From Hyphomicrobiales bacterium (GTDB lineage Bacteria; Pseudomonadota; Alphaproteobacteria; Rhizobiales; Xanthobacteraceae): a DNA stretch of 52,482 nt. The notes under the pieces are model-generated. The model made no database searches and was not told the origin of the DNA. It was given only the letters and a program-made list of their open reading frames with translations. Of this stretch, positions 31,599-39,147 are shown piece by piece (the stretch's first letter is position 1; every line of letters begins with the position of its first letter). Made by a program: the position numbers and the translations under genes. The stretch covers positions 1 to 52,482 of the forward strand of contig JAFAUQ010000101.1 in assembly GCA_019243195.1 (NCBI GenBank), in the 5' to 3' direction.

Positions 31599-31649
31599 GC
31601 CGGACCTCCGCTTCGGCGAAGAGCGAGAGCTGTCATGGCAACCCCCCGG

Positions 31650-31765
31650 CAGGCTGCGAGGTCTTCAGCATTCCGTCTAGCACGGCACCGGAAATTGCCA
31701 CAGACGGCCGCTCCACGGGCGCCGGACGGCGCGGCGAGCCCGTCGTCGCGCTAGCATGGGCGAAG
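31650..31765 (+). other. conserved structured intergenic element, copy 2
   Basis: GCAGGCTGCGAGGTCTTCAG, then CCGTCTAGCACGGC and ATTGCCACAGACGGC aligns by eye over about 110 bases with the element at 36651-36760. Hairpins are less well kept here than in the other copy. Both lie upstream of a plus-strand gene. It may be a small RNA, a leader or a repeat. Confidence 0.4.
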
Positions 31766-31837
31766 CTCTGACGGATTTCTTGGGGTTCGATCTGCCGCGT
31801 GTGGGGGAGGGAGTTCGCGTGAAAGCGGCCTTGCCGA

Positions 31838-31859
31838 CATTTCAAAAATTATTGAAATG
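31838..31859. promoter_or_regulatory. candidate ArsR operator
   Basis: CATTTCAA and TTGAAATG form a perfect 8-base inverted repeat around AAATTA, 40 bases before the arsR start. A TTGACA (31864-31869) and TATTCT (31886-31891), 16 bases apart, lie just downstream, so a repressor bound here would cover the promoter region. Confidence 0.6.
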
Positions 31860-31898
31860 ATCCTTGACAGTCGCGAGCATTTCCATATTCTTCGAACT

Positions 31899-32252
31899 AT
31901 GGAAAAAACAGAAGCCGTAGCGGCCCTGGCCGCGCTCGCCCAGGAAAATCGCCTCGACGTGTTCCGGCTGCTGGTGCAGGCAGGGCCGGACGGGCTTTCG
32001 GCCGGCCACGTGGCAACCGCCCTCGGGCTCGCGCCCAACACGCTCACCTTCCACTTCGATCGCTTGCGCCACGCCGGCCTCGTCACCTGCCGGCGCGCCG
32101 GACGATCGATAATCTACGCCGCCCGCTTCGATGCCATGCGGACGCTGCTCGCCTATCTCACCGAAAACTGCTGCCAGGGCACCGAGTCCTGTGCCCCTGA
32201 TGCGTGCGTCCCGGCCAAGCCGGCGCGGCGCAAAGCCAAGGAGACCGTGTGA
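31899..32252 (+). CDS. arsR: ArsR family arsenic-responsive repressor
   Basis: The 117-residue winged-helix protein (MEKTEAVAALAALAQENRLD) has the ArsR recognition helix ALGLAPNTLTFHFDRLRHAG. Four cysteines cluster in the C-terminal part (Cys91, Cys92, Cys98, Cys103; ENCCQGTESCAPDAC), which resembles regulators sensing As(III) with C-terminal cysteines; such sites can also sense methylarsenite. It overlaps arsI by one base and so heads the resistance operon. An upstream start at 31857 would include the promoter and is rejected. Confidence 0.92.
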   Translation: MEKTEAVAALAALAQENRLDVFRLLVQAGPDGLSAGHVATALGLAPNTLTFHFDRLRHAGLVTCRRAGRSIIYAARFDAMRTLLAYLTENCCQGTESCAPDACVPAKPARRKAKETV

Positions 32253-32722
32253 TGAAACGTTTCCACGTGCACGTCGGCGTCGAGAATCTATCCCAGGCGA
32301 TTGGCTTTTATTCGACGCTGTTCGCGACCAAGCCGTCGGTCGTGAAGCCGGATTACGCCAAATGGATGCTCGATGACCCGCGCGTGAACTTTGCGATCTC
32401 GACGCGCGGCAAGCAGCCCGGCCTCGATCACCTGGGGATCCAGGTTGAGAGCAATGACGAGCTGCACGACGTGTACGATCGCCTGCATCAGGCGGGCGGC
32501 ACCGTCATCGAGCAGGGCGAAGTCACCTGTTGCTATGCCAAGGGCGAGAAAGCCTGGATCGACGACCCGTCCGGCATTGCCTGGGAAACATTCTTCACCA
32601 CGGGCGAGAGCACGGTTTACGGCGACGGCACCGGCGAAAACACCGCGCGCCTCGCCCATGCGGCGCCGACTGCGTGCTGCGAGCCGCAATCGGCGAAGGC
32701 GACCGCCTGCGGCTGCGGGTGA
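32252..32722 (+). CDS. arsI: ArsI C-As lyase (glyoxalase fold)
   Basis: The 156-residue product has the extradiol dioxygenase/glyoxalase fold with likely iron ligands His5/His7, His60 and Glu112, and the adjacent Cys93-Cys94 in VTCCYAKGEKAW that bind trivalent methylarsenite in ArsI enzymes. It would break the C-As bond of methylarsenite using oxygen. A Cys-rich tail (CCEPQSAKATACGCG) is typical of the family. It starts in the TGATG overlap behind arsR. Confidence 0.92.
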   Translation: MKRFHVHVGVENLSQAIGFYSTLFATKPSVVKPDYAKWMLDDPRVNFAISTRGKQPGLDHLGIQVESNDELHDVYDRLHQAGGTVIEQGEVTCCYAKGEKAWIDDPSGIAWETFFTTGESTVYGDGTGENTARLAHAAPTACCEPQSAKATACGCG

Positions 32723-32728
32723 AACATC

Positions 32729-32835
32729 CGTAGGGTGGGCGTAGGGTGGGCTAAGGAGCGAAGCGCCGTGCCCACCAACGATGATTGTTTGTTGGAATGG
32801 TGGGCACGGCGCTGCGCGCCTTAGCCCACCCTACA
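32729..32835. repeat. GTAGGGTGGGC-type repeat pair inside the ars operon
   Basis: CCGTAGGGTGGGCGTAGGGT opens with a partial duplication of the end, and the inverted partner ends CCTTAGCCCACCCTAC. The linker is CCACCAACGATGATTGTTTG. It sits between arsI and arsP, and could form a long hairpin in the operon transcript. Confidence 0.88.
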
Positions 32836-32856
32836 TCTTCATTTGCGACGGAGGCG

Positions 32857-33957
32857 ATGATGAGCTCGCTCGAAGCAAATTCAATCGCACCGGCCGCAGC
32901 CGTAGCGACGCGCATCCGCTCGGCAGTAACGAGCGTTCGCGCGCTTGCGCTCCGGGTCGATCGGGTGGTACTCGCGTTCTTTTTGTTGGTCGTCTTCATT
33001 AGCGCGATCGACCCGGCCGTCGGGCAGCGCACGCTCGTGTCCGTGGCCGCGGAACTCCGCGGGCTTGCACCATGGTTCCTGCTCTCGGTGCTGTTCGCGG
33101 CCGGCGCCAAGGCGACCGGCAGCGATGCGCTCATCGCGCGCGCGTTCGTCGGGCGCGAAGCGTGGGTCATCCCGATCGCGGCGATCGTCGGCGGGCTCAC
33201 CCCGTTCTGCTCATGCGGCGTAATTCCGCTGGTGGCCGGGCTGTTCGCGGCCGGTGTGCCGCTCGCGCCCGTCATGGCGTTCTGGATCGCCTCGCCGCTA
33301 ATGGACCCGACCCAGTTCTTCGTTATTGCCGGAACGCTCGGCATCGGATTCGCGGTCGCCAAGGCCCTGGCTGCGGTCGGCATGGGCCTGTTGGGCGGCT
33401 ACGGCACGATGGCGCTCACGCGCGCCGGCCTGCTCCCGCGCGAGGGCGTGCTGCGGATTGCGCCGCAAACAAAATCCTGCCGCAGCTCATCGCGCAAAAA
33501 TGCGGACGTGGCGCAGCCGGTCTGGCGGTTCTGGGAGGACGGCGAGCGGGCACAGGTGTTTCTCACCTCATCCGCGAGCACCGCCTGGTTCCTGGTCCGC
33601 TGGCTCGCGCTCGCCTTTGCGATGGAAAGCGCGATGACCGCGTGGCTGCCGACCCCATTCATCGCCCATTGGCTCGGCAACGGGCCTTTCGCGATCCCGC
33701 TCGCGGTGCTCGTCGGTGTGCCGGTTTATATGAATGGCCTCGCCGCCATACCGTTCGTCGCAGGCCTTATCCAGCTCGGCATGAGTCCCGCGGCCGCCCT
33801 CGCTTTCATGCTGGCCACGACCGCCACCGGCTTTGCCGCCATGATGGCGCTCTGGGCCGTGGTCAAGCCGAAGGTGTTCGCCCTCTACGTCGCCTTCGCG
33901 ATCGTTGGCGCGCTCATCGCCGGCTATGCCTATCAGTTGGTGCTGTCCGCGGTTTGA
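32857..33957 (+). CDS. arsP: ArsP-type organoarsenical efflux permease
   Basis: The 366-residue protein has about eight transmembrane helices and the permease motif GGLTPFCSCGVIPLVAG, whose paired Cys bind trivalent organoarsenicals in ArsP. A second motif, GVPVYMNGLAAIPFVAGL, repeats the pattern in the C-terminal half. It belongs to the DUF318/SO_0444 superfamily. The ATG at 32857 follows GGAGGCG; the upstream frame runs through the repeat. In context it should export trivalent methyl- or phenyl-arsenicals. Confidence 0.88.
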   Translation: MMSSLEANSIAPAAAVATRIRSAVTSVRALALRVDRVVLAFFLLVVFISAIDPAVGQRTLVSVAAELRGLAPWFLLSVLFAAGAKATGSDALIARAFVGREAWVIPIAAIVGGLTPFCSCGVIPLVAGLFAAGVPLAPVMAFWIASPLMDPTQFFVIAGTLGIGFAVAKALAAVGMGLLGGYGTMALTRAGLLPREGVLRIAPQTKSCRSSSRKNADVAQPVWRFWEDGERAQVFLTSSASTAWFLVRWLALAFAMESAMTAWLPTPFIAHWLGNGPFAIPLAVLVGVPVYMNGLAAIPFVAGLIQLGMSPAAALAFMLATTATGFAAMMALWAVVKPKVFALYVAFAIVGALIAGYAYQLVLSAV

Positions 33958-33971
33958 ACGCCAGCGGCGCC

Positions 33972-34652
33972 GTGACGAAGGCTCCCTCGCTCGCCCGGCG
34001 GCTTGTTGCCGAGGGGCTCGGCACCGCCATCCTCGTCGCCACCGTCGTCGGCTCGGGCATCATGGCCGAGCGCCTTGCCGGCGGAAACCAGGCGATCGCG
34101 CTGCTCGGCAACACCATCCCGACCGGCGCGATCCTCGTCGTGATCATCACGATCCTCGGGCCTGTTTCCGGAGCGCATTTCAATCCGGCGGCGACGCTGG
34201 TGTTCGCGGCGCGAAGGGAAATGCCGTGGAGCGAAGTCGCGCCCTATATCGTCGTGCAGTGCGTCGGCGGCATTGCCGGCACCGCGCTCGCGCACCTGAT
34301 GTTTGATCTCGCGCCGTTCGCGATCGGAACTACCGTGCGGAGCGGGCCCTCGCAATGGCTGGCCGAGGCGGTCGCGACTTTCACTCTGATCATCGCCATC
34401 CTGGGCGGTTTGCGTTACGCGCCGCAGTCGATCCCGTGGCTCGTCGGCCTGACCATCACGGCGGCCTATTGGTTCACGTCCTCGACGTCGTTCGCCAACC
34501 CCGCCGTGACGCTCGCGCGCGGTTTCACGACGACGTTCGCCGGAATTGCCATCAATCACGTGCCGGGCTTCGTCGCCGCGCAATTATTCGGGGCGGCCAT
34601 CGCTACCCTGGCCGCCCGGATCATGTTTCCCGCGCCCATGCCCGGAGAATAA
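33972..34652 (+). CDS. aqpS: AqpS-type aquaglyceroporin of the ars operon
   Basis: The 226-residue protein has six helices and two NPA half-helices: SGAHFNPAATLVFA and SFANPAVTLARGF. Aquaglyceroporins in rhizobial ars operons let arsenite, or in related cases methylarsenate, move down its gradient. The GTG at 33972 (VTKAPSLARRLVAEGLGTAI) is the only good start; it lies 14 bases after arsP, so translation is probably coupled. The family match is strong and the substrate is inferred from context. Confidence 0.88.
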   Translation: MTKAPSLARRLVAEGLGTAILVATVVGSGIMAERLAGGNQAIALLGNTIPTGAILVVIITILGPVSGAHFNPAATLVFAARREMPWSEVAPYIVVQCVGGIAGTALAHLMFDLAPFAIGTTVRSGPSQWLAEAVATFTLIIAILGGLRYAPQSIPWLVGLTITAAYWFTSSTSFANPAVTLARGFTTTFAGIAINHVPGFVAAQLFGAAIATLAARIMFPAPMPGE

Positions 34653-34665
34653 GATTTGGTCGTTG

Positions 34666-35163
34666 CTAACGCGGCGCGAACTTGTAACGAAACGTGCAGC
34701 TCGGCGCGCCCTTCATGATCGTCTGGGCGCGCTCCAGGCTGACCGCGCCGCCACCGACCGCCGCAACGTCGAAATCGGCCTCGCATATCAACAGCGCGCC
34801 CAGCTCGGGCTCGCCCAGCGCGCGGAAGAACTCGGCGAAGCGGCAGCGCGTCACGTCGAGTTCCAGTGCCTCTTTGTCGTGGCGAAGTGTCTCGAACGCG
34901 ACCTCCGGCGCAGTGACGTCGTTCCAGGCGCTCTGCACCGTCGCCCACTTACGCCGCGCGCTGCCTTCGATGCCGTCGCCGATGGCCGCAAACAGCTCCC
35001 GCGACCAGTCGCGTAGCGCCTGTTTGACGATCGCGTCGGCCTTGTCTTTGCCGAGCTCGGCCCGCAGCGCGCGTAGCACCGGCACGAGCACCTGTGCCTG
35101 CATGCGCACTTTGTCGAGGAGCGATATATCCGGGACTACCAGATAGTCATCGAGCACGCTCAT
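34666..35163 (-). CDS. L-2-amino-thiazoline-4-carboxylic acid hydrolase family protein
   Basis: The 165-residue product (MSVLDDYLVVPDISLLDKVR) matches the ATC hydrolase family, including GALLICEADFDVAAVGGGAVSLERAQTIMKGAPSCTFRYKF at its end. Members with this name open a thiazoline ring in cysteine-analogue metabolism, but many relatives have unknown substrates and the conserved Cys in the final motif may be catalytic. It converges on aqpS with a 13-base gap. Confidence 0.85.
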   Translation of the reverse strand: MSVLDDYLVVPDISLLDKVRMQAQVLVPVLRALRAELGKDKADAIVKQALRDWSRELFAAIGDGIEGSARRKWATVQSAWNDVTAPEVAFETLRHDKEALELDVTRCRFAEFFRALGEPELGALLICEADFDVAAVGGGAVSLERAQTIMKGAPSCTFRYKFAPR

Positions 35164-35234
35164 TGCTAACCTCAATGACGGTGCGAAGATAAAGTCATCA
35201 TGCTGTAACCGTCTGAAGCCAAGGAGTCGAGGCC

Positions 35235-35609
35235 ATGGCCGATAGCGAACAACACCGCGCCAAGCTGCAGGAGCTCAACCGCAATTATATCCGATCGGTC
35301 GACGAATCCGATGTCGCCTGGTTTGACGCCAATCTCGCACCTGACTTCTGCAACACCAATCCCGACGGTACGTTCATCGATCGCAAGACCTTCCTCGCCC
35401 AGATCGGCCGCGGCTCATCGGTAAAGAACATCCGCGTGCATGACGTAGTGATCCGCATCCTTGGCGACTTCGCCATCATCCACGCGCGCACCAGCTATCG
35501 GAAGCCGGACGGCAGCGAGGGGGCCGGCCGCTATACCGATGATTGGCAGCTGCGCGACGGACGCTGGCAATGCGTGTCCGCCATGTCACGCGGCTGTAGG
35601 GTGGGGTAA
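35235..35609 (+). CDS. NTF2/SnoaL-like (DUF4440-type) protein
   Basis: The 124-residue product (MADSEQHRAKLQELNRNYIR) has the NTF2-like cone pattern: WFDANLAPDFCNTNPDGTF, KTFLAQIGRGSS, VHDVVIRILGDFAIIHARTSYRKPDG and YTDDWQLRDGRWQCVSAM. The last residues (CRVG) and the TAA stop come from the repeat that follows, so the native end was probably replaced. The substrate is unknown. Confidence 0.85.
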   Translation: MADSEQHRAKLQELNRNYIRSVDESDVAWFDANLAPDFCNTNPDGTFIDRKTFLAQIGRGSSVKNIRVHDVVIRILGDFAIIHARTSYRKPDGSEGAGRYTDDWQLRDGRWQCVSAMSRGCRVG

Positions 35610-35803
35610 GGCCCTCCGAAGCGCGTAGCGCGAAGGAGGGACGTGCCCGCCAGAATGTTTGCTTCAAAATCTCATCTAGCGCCCGATCGCGGCTCTTGCA
35701 TTACGGACGAAGCGGCAACGCCGCGATCGGCGGCATAAAGATGGTGGGCACGGTCTCCGGCGCGATGCGCCGATCGCCCTTAGATTAGCCCAACCTACGG
35801 ACT
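35596..35803. repeat. GTAGGGTGGGC-type repeat with insert
   Basis: TGTAGGGTGGGGTAAGGCCC opens and TTAGATTAGCCCAACCTACGG closes the element. Its interior (35642-35735) matches the repeat at 15240-15335. The left end supplies the stop codon of the NTF2-like gene. Confidence 0.8.
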
Positions 35804-35861
35804 CCTGCATAGCCAGGGCGTGAGCGAACCGACGCCGACAAGACGCGGCGCTTGAGCGTTT

Positions 35862-36593
35862 TCAAATAATGAGCGCGGCGCCGGAGATGAGCAGCAGCAC
35901 CAGCACCGCCTTGCGGAACGTCGCGTCGTCGAGGCGGCCGTAAAGCTTGAATCCGAGCCAGGTGCCGAGCGCGAGCGCCGGCAGGCCGATCAGGAACAGC
36001 TTCATGATGTCGCCGGAGAGTGCGCCTTTGGCGCCGAGCCAGGCCGCGCTCATGATGAAGATAGACACGGCGACCGGTTGAAACACCGCGCGCTGCTCGT
36101 CCTTGGGCCAGCCGCGCACGGTGCACCAGATGGTAACGAGAATGCCGGCAAGGCCGGTCATGCCGCCGAGCACGCCATTGAGAAAACCAACGCCCGCGTC
36201 GGCCGCGGCCCCGCCGTGCTCGACCGGCTTGAGCGTGGGCCGCAGCAGGGCATAGAGACTGTAGACGATGAGAAAAGCGCCGGTCGCCGAGCGCACATGC
36301 GCCGGATCGGCCCAGCCGAGCACGGCGACTCCGGCCGGCACCCCGAATGCCGCGCCCAGCACGAACGGCCACAACCGGCCCCACTTGAGCGCGTGGCGCA
36401 GGCGGATCACCGCGTAGCCTGCCACGATCAGGCCGTATGCGATGACCAGGGTCGCGGTCTGCAGCGGCGTGAGAATATGCAGCCACAGCGCCGAAACGAC
36501 CAGTCCGAAGGCAAAGCCGGTGACGCCGGAGGTCAGGGCGCCGGCGAAAGTGGCGATAAGAAACAGGGTGAGATCGAGAAGCGATCCGTCCAT
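35862..36593 (-). CDS. TSUP family (TauE/SafE) membrane permease
   Basis: The 243-residue protein has seven to eight hydrophobic helices and the duplicated TSUP pattern: GALTSGVTGFAFGLVVSALWL in the first half and GFLNGVLGGMTGLAGILVTIW in the second. Members export sulfite, sulfoacetate or other small anions. The ATG at 36593 (MDGSLLDLTLFLIATF) is preferred over a TTG 15 bases upstream. No sulfur genes are nearby, so the substrate is unknown. Confidence 0.9.
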   Translation of the reverse strand: MDGSLLDLTLFLIATFAGALTSGVTGFAFGLVVSALWLHILTPLQTATLVIAYGLIVAGYAVIRLRHALKWGRLWPFVLGAAFGVPAGVAVLGWADPAHVRSATGAFLIVYSLYALLRPTLKPVEHGGAAADAGVGFLNGVLGGMTGLAGILVTIWCTVRGWPKDEQRAVFQPVAVSIFIMSAAWLGAKGALSGDIMKLFLIGLPALALGTWLGFKLYGRLDDATFRKAVLVLLLISGAALII

Positions 36594-36650
36594 GGGTGCC
36601 CGCTCCAATATAAAGCGAGCAGCGCTTGCATGGGATCGCCCACTTCATGG

Positions 36651-36760
36651 GGAGGCTGCGAGGTCCCCGGCGTCCTGTCTACCACGGACTCGGGCGTTGC
36701 CACAAACGGCAACCGCGGGCGCAGGACGCTCGGCTCATCTCCAGCGCGGGCAAAGCCCCA
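36651..36760 (+). other. conserved structured intergenic element, copy 1
   Basis: GGAGGCTGCGAGGTCCCCGG begins the element. GCGTCCTG (36670-36677) pairs with CAGGACGC (36722-36729), enclosing a hairpin GTTGCC-ACAAAC-GGCAAC (36696-36713). A similar stretch is at 31650-31765. The nested stems and two copies suggest a structured RNA or a repeat; I know no named family that it fits. Confidence 0.45.
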
Positions 36761-36870
36761 CTTTCGGCAGAATTCGCGGTTAGGAATTCAGAGTTCCAAT
36801 ATTTTGATTCGCGGACGAGGTCGGCGCCGGCATTAGGTGCCAGCACTGGCATGCATGCGAAGGGGGAGCC

Positions 36871-37077
36871 GTGGCACCCAAGCAAGGCGACGCCGTTCGA
36901 CCGGACGGCACGCTGACCCGGAAAGAGGCGGCGAGCCTGCTCGGCATGAACGACACCGAATTCGCGTTGCGGCTGATCTGGGATTCCGCCTTTCCCAAGC
37001 CGGCCCAGGGCGCGTTCCGTGACGCCGACATTCGCGCCTGGCTGAAGAAGCAACCGGCCGGCGCGGGTAAGAGATAA
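36871..37077 (+). CDS. small AlpA/excisionase-like DNA-binding protein
   Basis: The 68-residue product (GTG start) has TLTRKEAASLLGMNDTEFAL, a helix-turn-helix, then SAFPKPAQGAFRDADIRAWLKK, the layout of AlpA/excisionase winged-helix proteins found in prophages and integrative elements. Its stop codon lies at the first of three AATGTTGT boxes. No integrase is nearby. It may regulate itself or be a remnant of a mobile element. Confidence 0.6.
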   Translation: MAPKQGDAVRPDGTLTRKEAASLLGMNDTEFALRLIWDSAFPKPAQGAFRDADIRAWLKKQPAGAGKR

Positions 37078-37133
37078 TGTTGTGCAGCGATTTTTGACAA
37101 ATGTTGTAATCCAGCTCCAACACATAATGTTGT
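37076..37133. promoter_or_regulatory. three AATGTTGT boxes
   Basis: AATGTTGT occurs at 37076-37083, 37100-37107 and 37126-37133, spaced 24 and 26 bases apart in an AT-rich stretch directly behind the AlpA-like gene. They may be binding sites for that protein or a weak iteron set. Confidence 0.4.
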
Positions 37134-37252
37134 AGAGCTATTTTCAGTTCTATTTCCAATCTGATGTCCGCCTAGGTGAAGTGGTGAGCGCGCAGCGAGA
37201 TATCCGGGAGTCCCGCCTATCGCTCGTTGCGCGGGGCCATGCGGGCTACCGC

Positions 37253-37456
37253 CTAAGCGTCCTCGAGCCGGCGCGGATCTTGCTCGTGAGCCCGGCCGGC
37301 CGCGCCGTAATCCCGACGCTCGGCGACGTGCTGCGCCAAACCGAGGTAGGCGCGGGCGATCTCGAGCAGCTTCGCGCGCTCGCCGGGATCGCGCAGGCGC
37401 TCGGCCGTGTGCACGCAATGCAGCGCCTTGCGATGATACTTGTTACGTTCGGTCAC
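37253..37456 (-). CDS. tiny helical protein, 67 aa
   Basis: From the GTG at 37456 the product reads VTERNKYHRKALHCVHTAER, a DPGER turn, and LLEIARAYLGLAQHVAERRD, a two-helix pattern like the other mini-proteins. The frame is open to 37534, but the extension has no helical character. The C-terminal end is basic. Function is unknown. Confidence 0.6.
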   Translation of the reverse strand: MTERNKYHRKALHCVHTAERLRDPGERAKLLEIARAYLGLAQHVAERRDYGAAGRAHEQDPRRLEDA

Positions 37457-37562
37457 GGCGGCGATCCGGGTGTGTCGAATTTGAATCGATAAAGCCGCGA
37501 ATGCCGCGTTGGTTCCGCCAGCTGGATCGAGCACGGCTAATGCCCGGTTAATTGCACTTCAG

Positions 37563-37673
37563 CCTCGTCATTCCCCGGCGACGCGAAGCGGCGACCGGGG
37601 AATCCAGTAATCACCGCCTGGGACTACTGGATTCCCGATGTCCTCGCTTCGCTCGGCTTCGGGAATGACGAGG
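37563..37673. repeat. CATTCCC..GGGAATG intergenic palindrome
   Basis: CCTCGTCATTCCCCGGCGAC opens and CGGGAATGACGAGG closes the element, with inner arms GGGGAATCCAGTA / TACTGGATTCCC. Related palindromes are at 44330-44455 and 49648-49753. It lies upstream of the tonB region. Confidence 0.8.
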
Positions 37674-37745
37674 TCGTCGGGCAGCGGCTTGCGGCACCGA
37701 GCGCCCTTCACCCTTCGCTTCGATCTGGCTAACCTGCCGGCTCAC

Positions 37746-37874
37746 ATGATGACGGAAACTTTCGTCAAGCGGATGAGACGAACAGCGGCGCTCCCGGCCC
37801 TATGGCTCGCCGGCTGCGGGTCGGCCTATGCGCAAGCGCCCGAACCGCCGGCGCCCGATGTGCCGGCACAGTGA
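37746..37874 (+). CDS. 42-residue exported peptide or gene remnant before tonB
   Basis: The frame MMTETFVKRMRRTAALPALW runs through a signal-like segment ending AYAQ and then AP-rich residues to a stop that overlaps the tonB start (TGATG). In many rhizobia a tonB gene is preceded by exbB and exbD, and ExbB there begins with a similar signal peptide and Ala/Pro stretch. It may therefore be the surviving N-terminus of a deleted exbB. A genuine short peptide coupling tonB translation is the alternative. Confidence 0.45.
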   Translation: MMTETFVKRMRRTAALPALWLAGCGSAYAQAPEPPAPDVPAQ

Positions 37875-38653
37875 TGGCCTCGTTCGGCTCACAACCTTTT
37901 TTCACCCGGCCGGAGCTGGTGCGCTGGAGCATTTGCGCGGCGGTTGTGATCGCGGCGCACGGGCTTGTGGCGCTCGCGGTCACCGGGCGCTCGGACGAGG
38001 AGGTCGCCGATGCCGGCGCGCCGGTGGTGACGCTTGAACTCGCGCCGGTCGCAACGGCTCCGCCGGCGCCGACGCGCGACCTTGCCCCCGGGCCGCTGAT
38101 GGAAAGCGAGAGCCAGCAGCAGGTGGCCGAAGAAGCGCCGCCGGACGAGGCCAAGCAGGCGAAACAAGAAAAGGTTGTCGCGGAACCGCCGGCTCCCGAT
38201 CCCGAGGTGGCGATGGCGAAACCCGAGACCATGGCGGAGGAGGGGCCGATCGACGACAGGCCGGCGCCGGTCGCCGCCCCCGCCGCGCCGGTTCCGACCG
38301 CTCCGCAGGCCGTGCCGACGCCCGGCCCCCGTGTCGCTGCGCTCGCGGTCGGTCAGGTGCCGCGGCCGACGTCAGCCGCGGTCGCAACCTGGCAACGGCT
38401 GCTCGTCGTGCAACTCGAACGCCATAAAAGGTATCCCCCACGGGCCAAGGGCCACGTCGGTGAGGCCCGGCTCGCGTTCAGTATCGACCGCGGCGGCCAC
38501 GTGCTGACAAGCCGGATCGTGCACAGCTCCGGCTCGGAGGCGCTCGATGACGAGGCGCTCGCCATGATCAAACGCGCGGCGCCGCTGCCGCCGCCACCGG
38601 CGGGGATATCCGAGGATCAACTCTCGTTCGTGGTGCCGGTTCGCTACCACTGA
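37874..38653 (+). CDS. TonB-family energy transducer
   Basis: The 259-residue protein has an N-terminal membrane anchor (VRWSICAAVVIAAHGLVALAV), a long Ala/Pro/Glu periplasmic linker (about 55-165), and the C-terminal TonB domain: RHKRYPPRAKGHVGEARLAFSIDRGGHVLTSRIVHSSGSEALDDEALAMIKRAAPLPPPP in outline. TonB passes energy from ExbBD to outer-membrane receptors. No exbB, exbD or receptor gene lies in the window, so it must use partners encoded elsewhere, or it has lost them. Confidence 0.9.
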   Translation: MASFGSQPFFTRPELVRWSICAAVVIAAHGLVALAVTGRSDEEVADAGAPVVTLELAPVATAPPAPTRDLAPGPLMESESQQQVAEEAPPDEAKQAKQEKVVAEPPAPDPEVAMAKPETMAEEGPIDDRPAPVAAPAAPVPTAPQAVPTPGPRVAALAVGQVPRPTSAAVATWQRLLVVQLERHKRYPPRAKGHVGEARLAFSIDRGGHVLTSRIVHSSGSEALDDEALAMIKRAAPLPPPPAGISEDQLSFVVPVRYH

Positions 38654-38654
38654 C

Positions 38655-38710
38655 AGGCATCAGCAATCAGCTATCAGGAATCAGAAAGTTCTGATCCCTG
38701 ATCCCCTGAT
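38655..38710. repeat. ATCAG/CTGAT mirrored short repeats
   Basis: ATCAGCAATCAGCTATCAGG is followed by CTGATCCCTGATCCCCTGAT, so the transcript can fold back on itself. It lies between the convergent tonB and 38710 genes and probably terminates transcription, like the mirrored heptamers at 28907. Confidence 0.65.
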
Positions 38711-39033
38711 CACCATGCCGCGAACGCCACCACCACCGCCAATGGGGTGAGAAAGATGCCGAGGTAGGCCCAGGTGCGATAGGCCTGCGCGTCCTTTGGC
38801 GGCCGGAATAACTGCACCAGAATGCCGATCGCAACGACGGCACCGAGCACGAGCCGCAGGAGGTCGCCGGGAGTCTCGTAGGCGGACCAGATTGTTTCGC
38901 TTTGGGGCGCGCTCACGCGGATGGCGATGGCGATCAGGGTACAAAGGAAGATGGCGCGCAGGATCAATCCTGCGGCGCGGATAAGGAACGGCACTTGCGG
39001 CCGTTCCAGCGTGGCCTCAGCGCGCTCCTCCAT
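38710..39033 (-). CDS. three-helix membrane protein, unknown
   Basis: From ATG 39033 the 107-residue product (MEERAEATLERPQVPFLIRA) has three hydrophobic helices separated by short loops (RVSAPQSETIWSAYETPG; RPPKDAQAYRTW). ATG 39045 would add MPPR. The upstream frame to 39192 shows no coding character. The family is not recognised. The 276 bases between it and pqqA contain a 15-base tandem repeat. Confidence 0.65.
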   Translation of the reverse strand: MEERAEATLERPQVPFLIRAAGLILRAIFLCTLIAIAIRVSAPQSETIWSAYETPGDLLRLVLGAVVAIGILVQLFRPPKDAQAYRTWAYLGIFLTPLAVVVAFAAW

Positions 39034-39117
39034 CCTGGGCGGCATCCATGGGCCTCGTGCGCATCGGGAAGCCCTCGTCCTGGGTATGGTCGCAGCGGCG
39101 GGGCCGACGGCTCGGCG

Positions 39118-39147
39118 CACGATGCTAATAGTCACGATGCTAATAGT
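39118..39147. repeat. 15-base tandem duplication upstream of pqqA
   Basis: CACGATGCTAATAGT occurs twice in direct tandem, followed by ATAGTGAG. It lies about 165 bases before the pqqA start and could be a regulatory site or a slip duplication. Confidence 0.6.
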
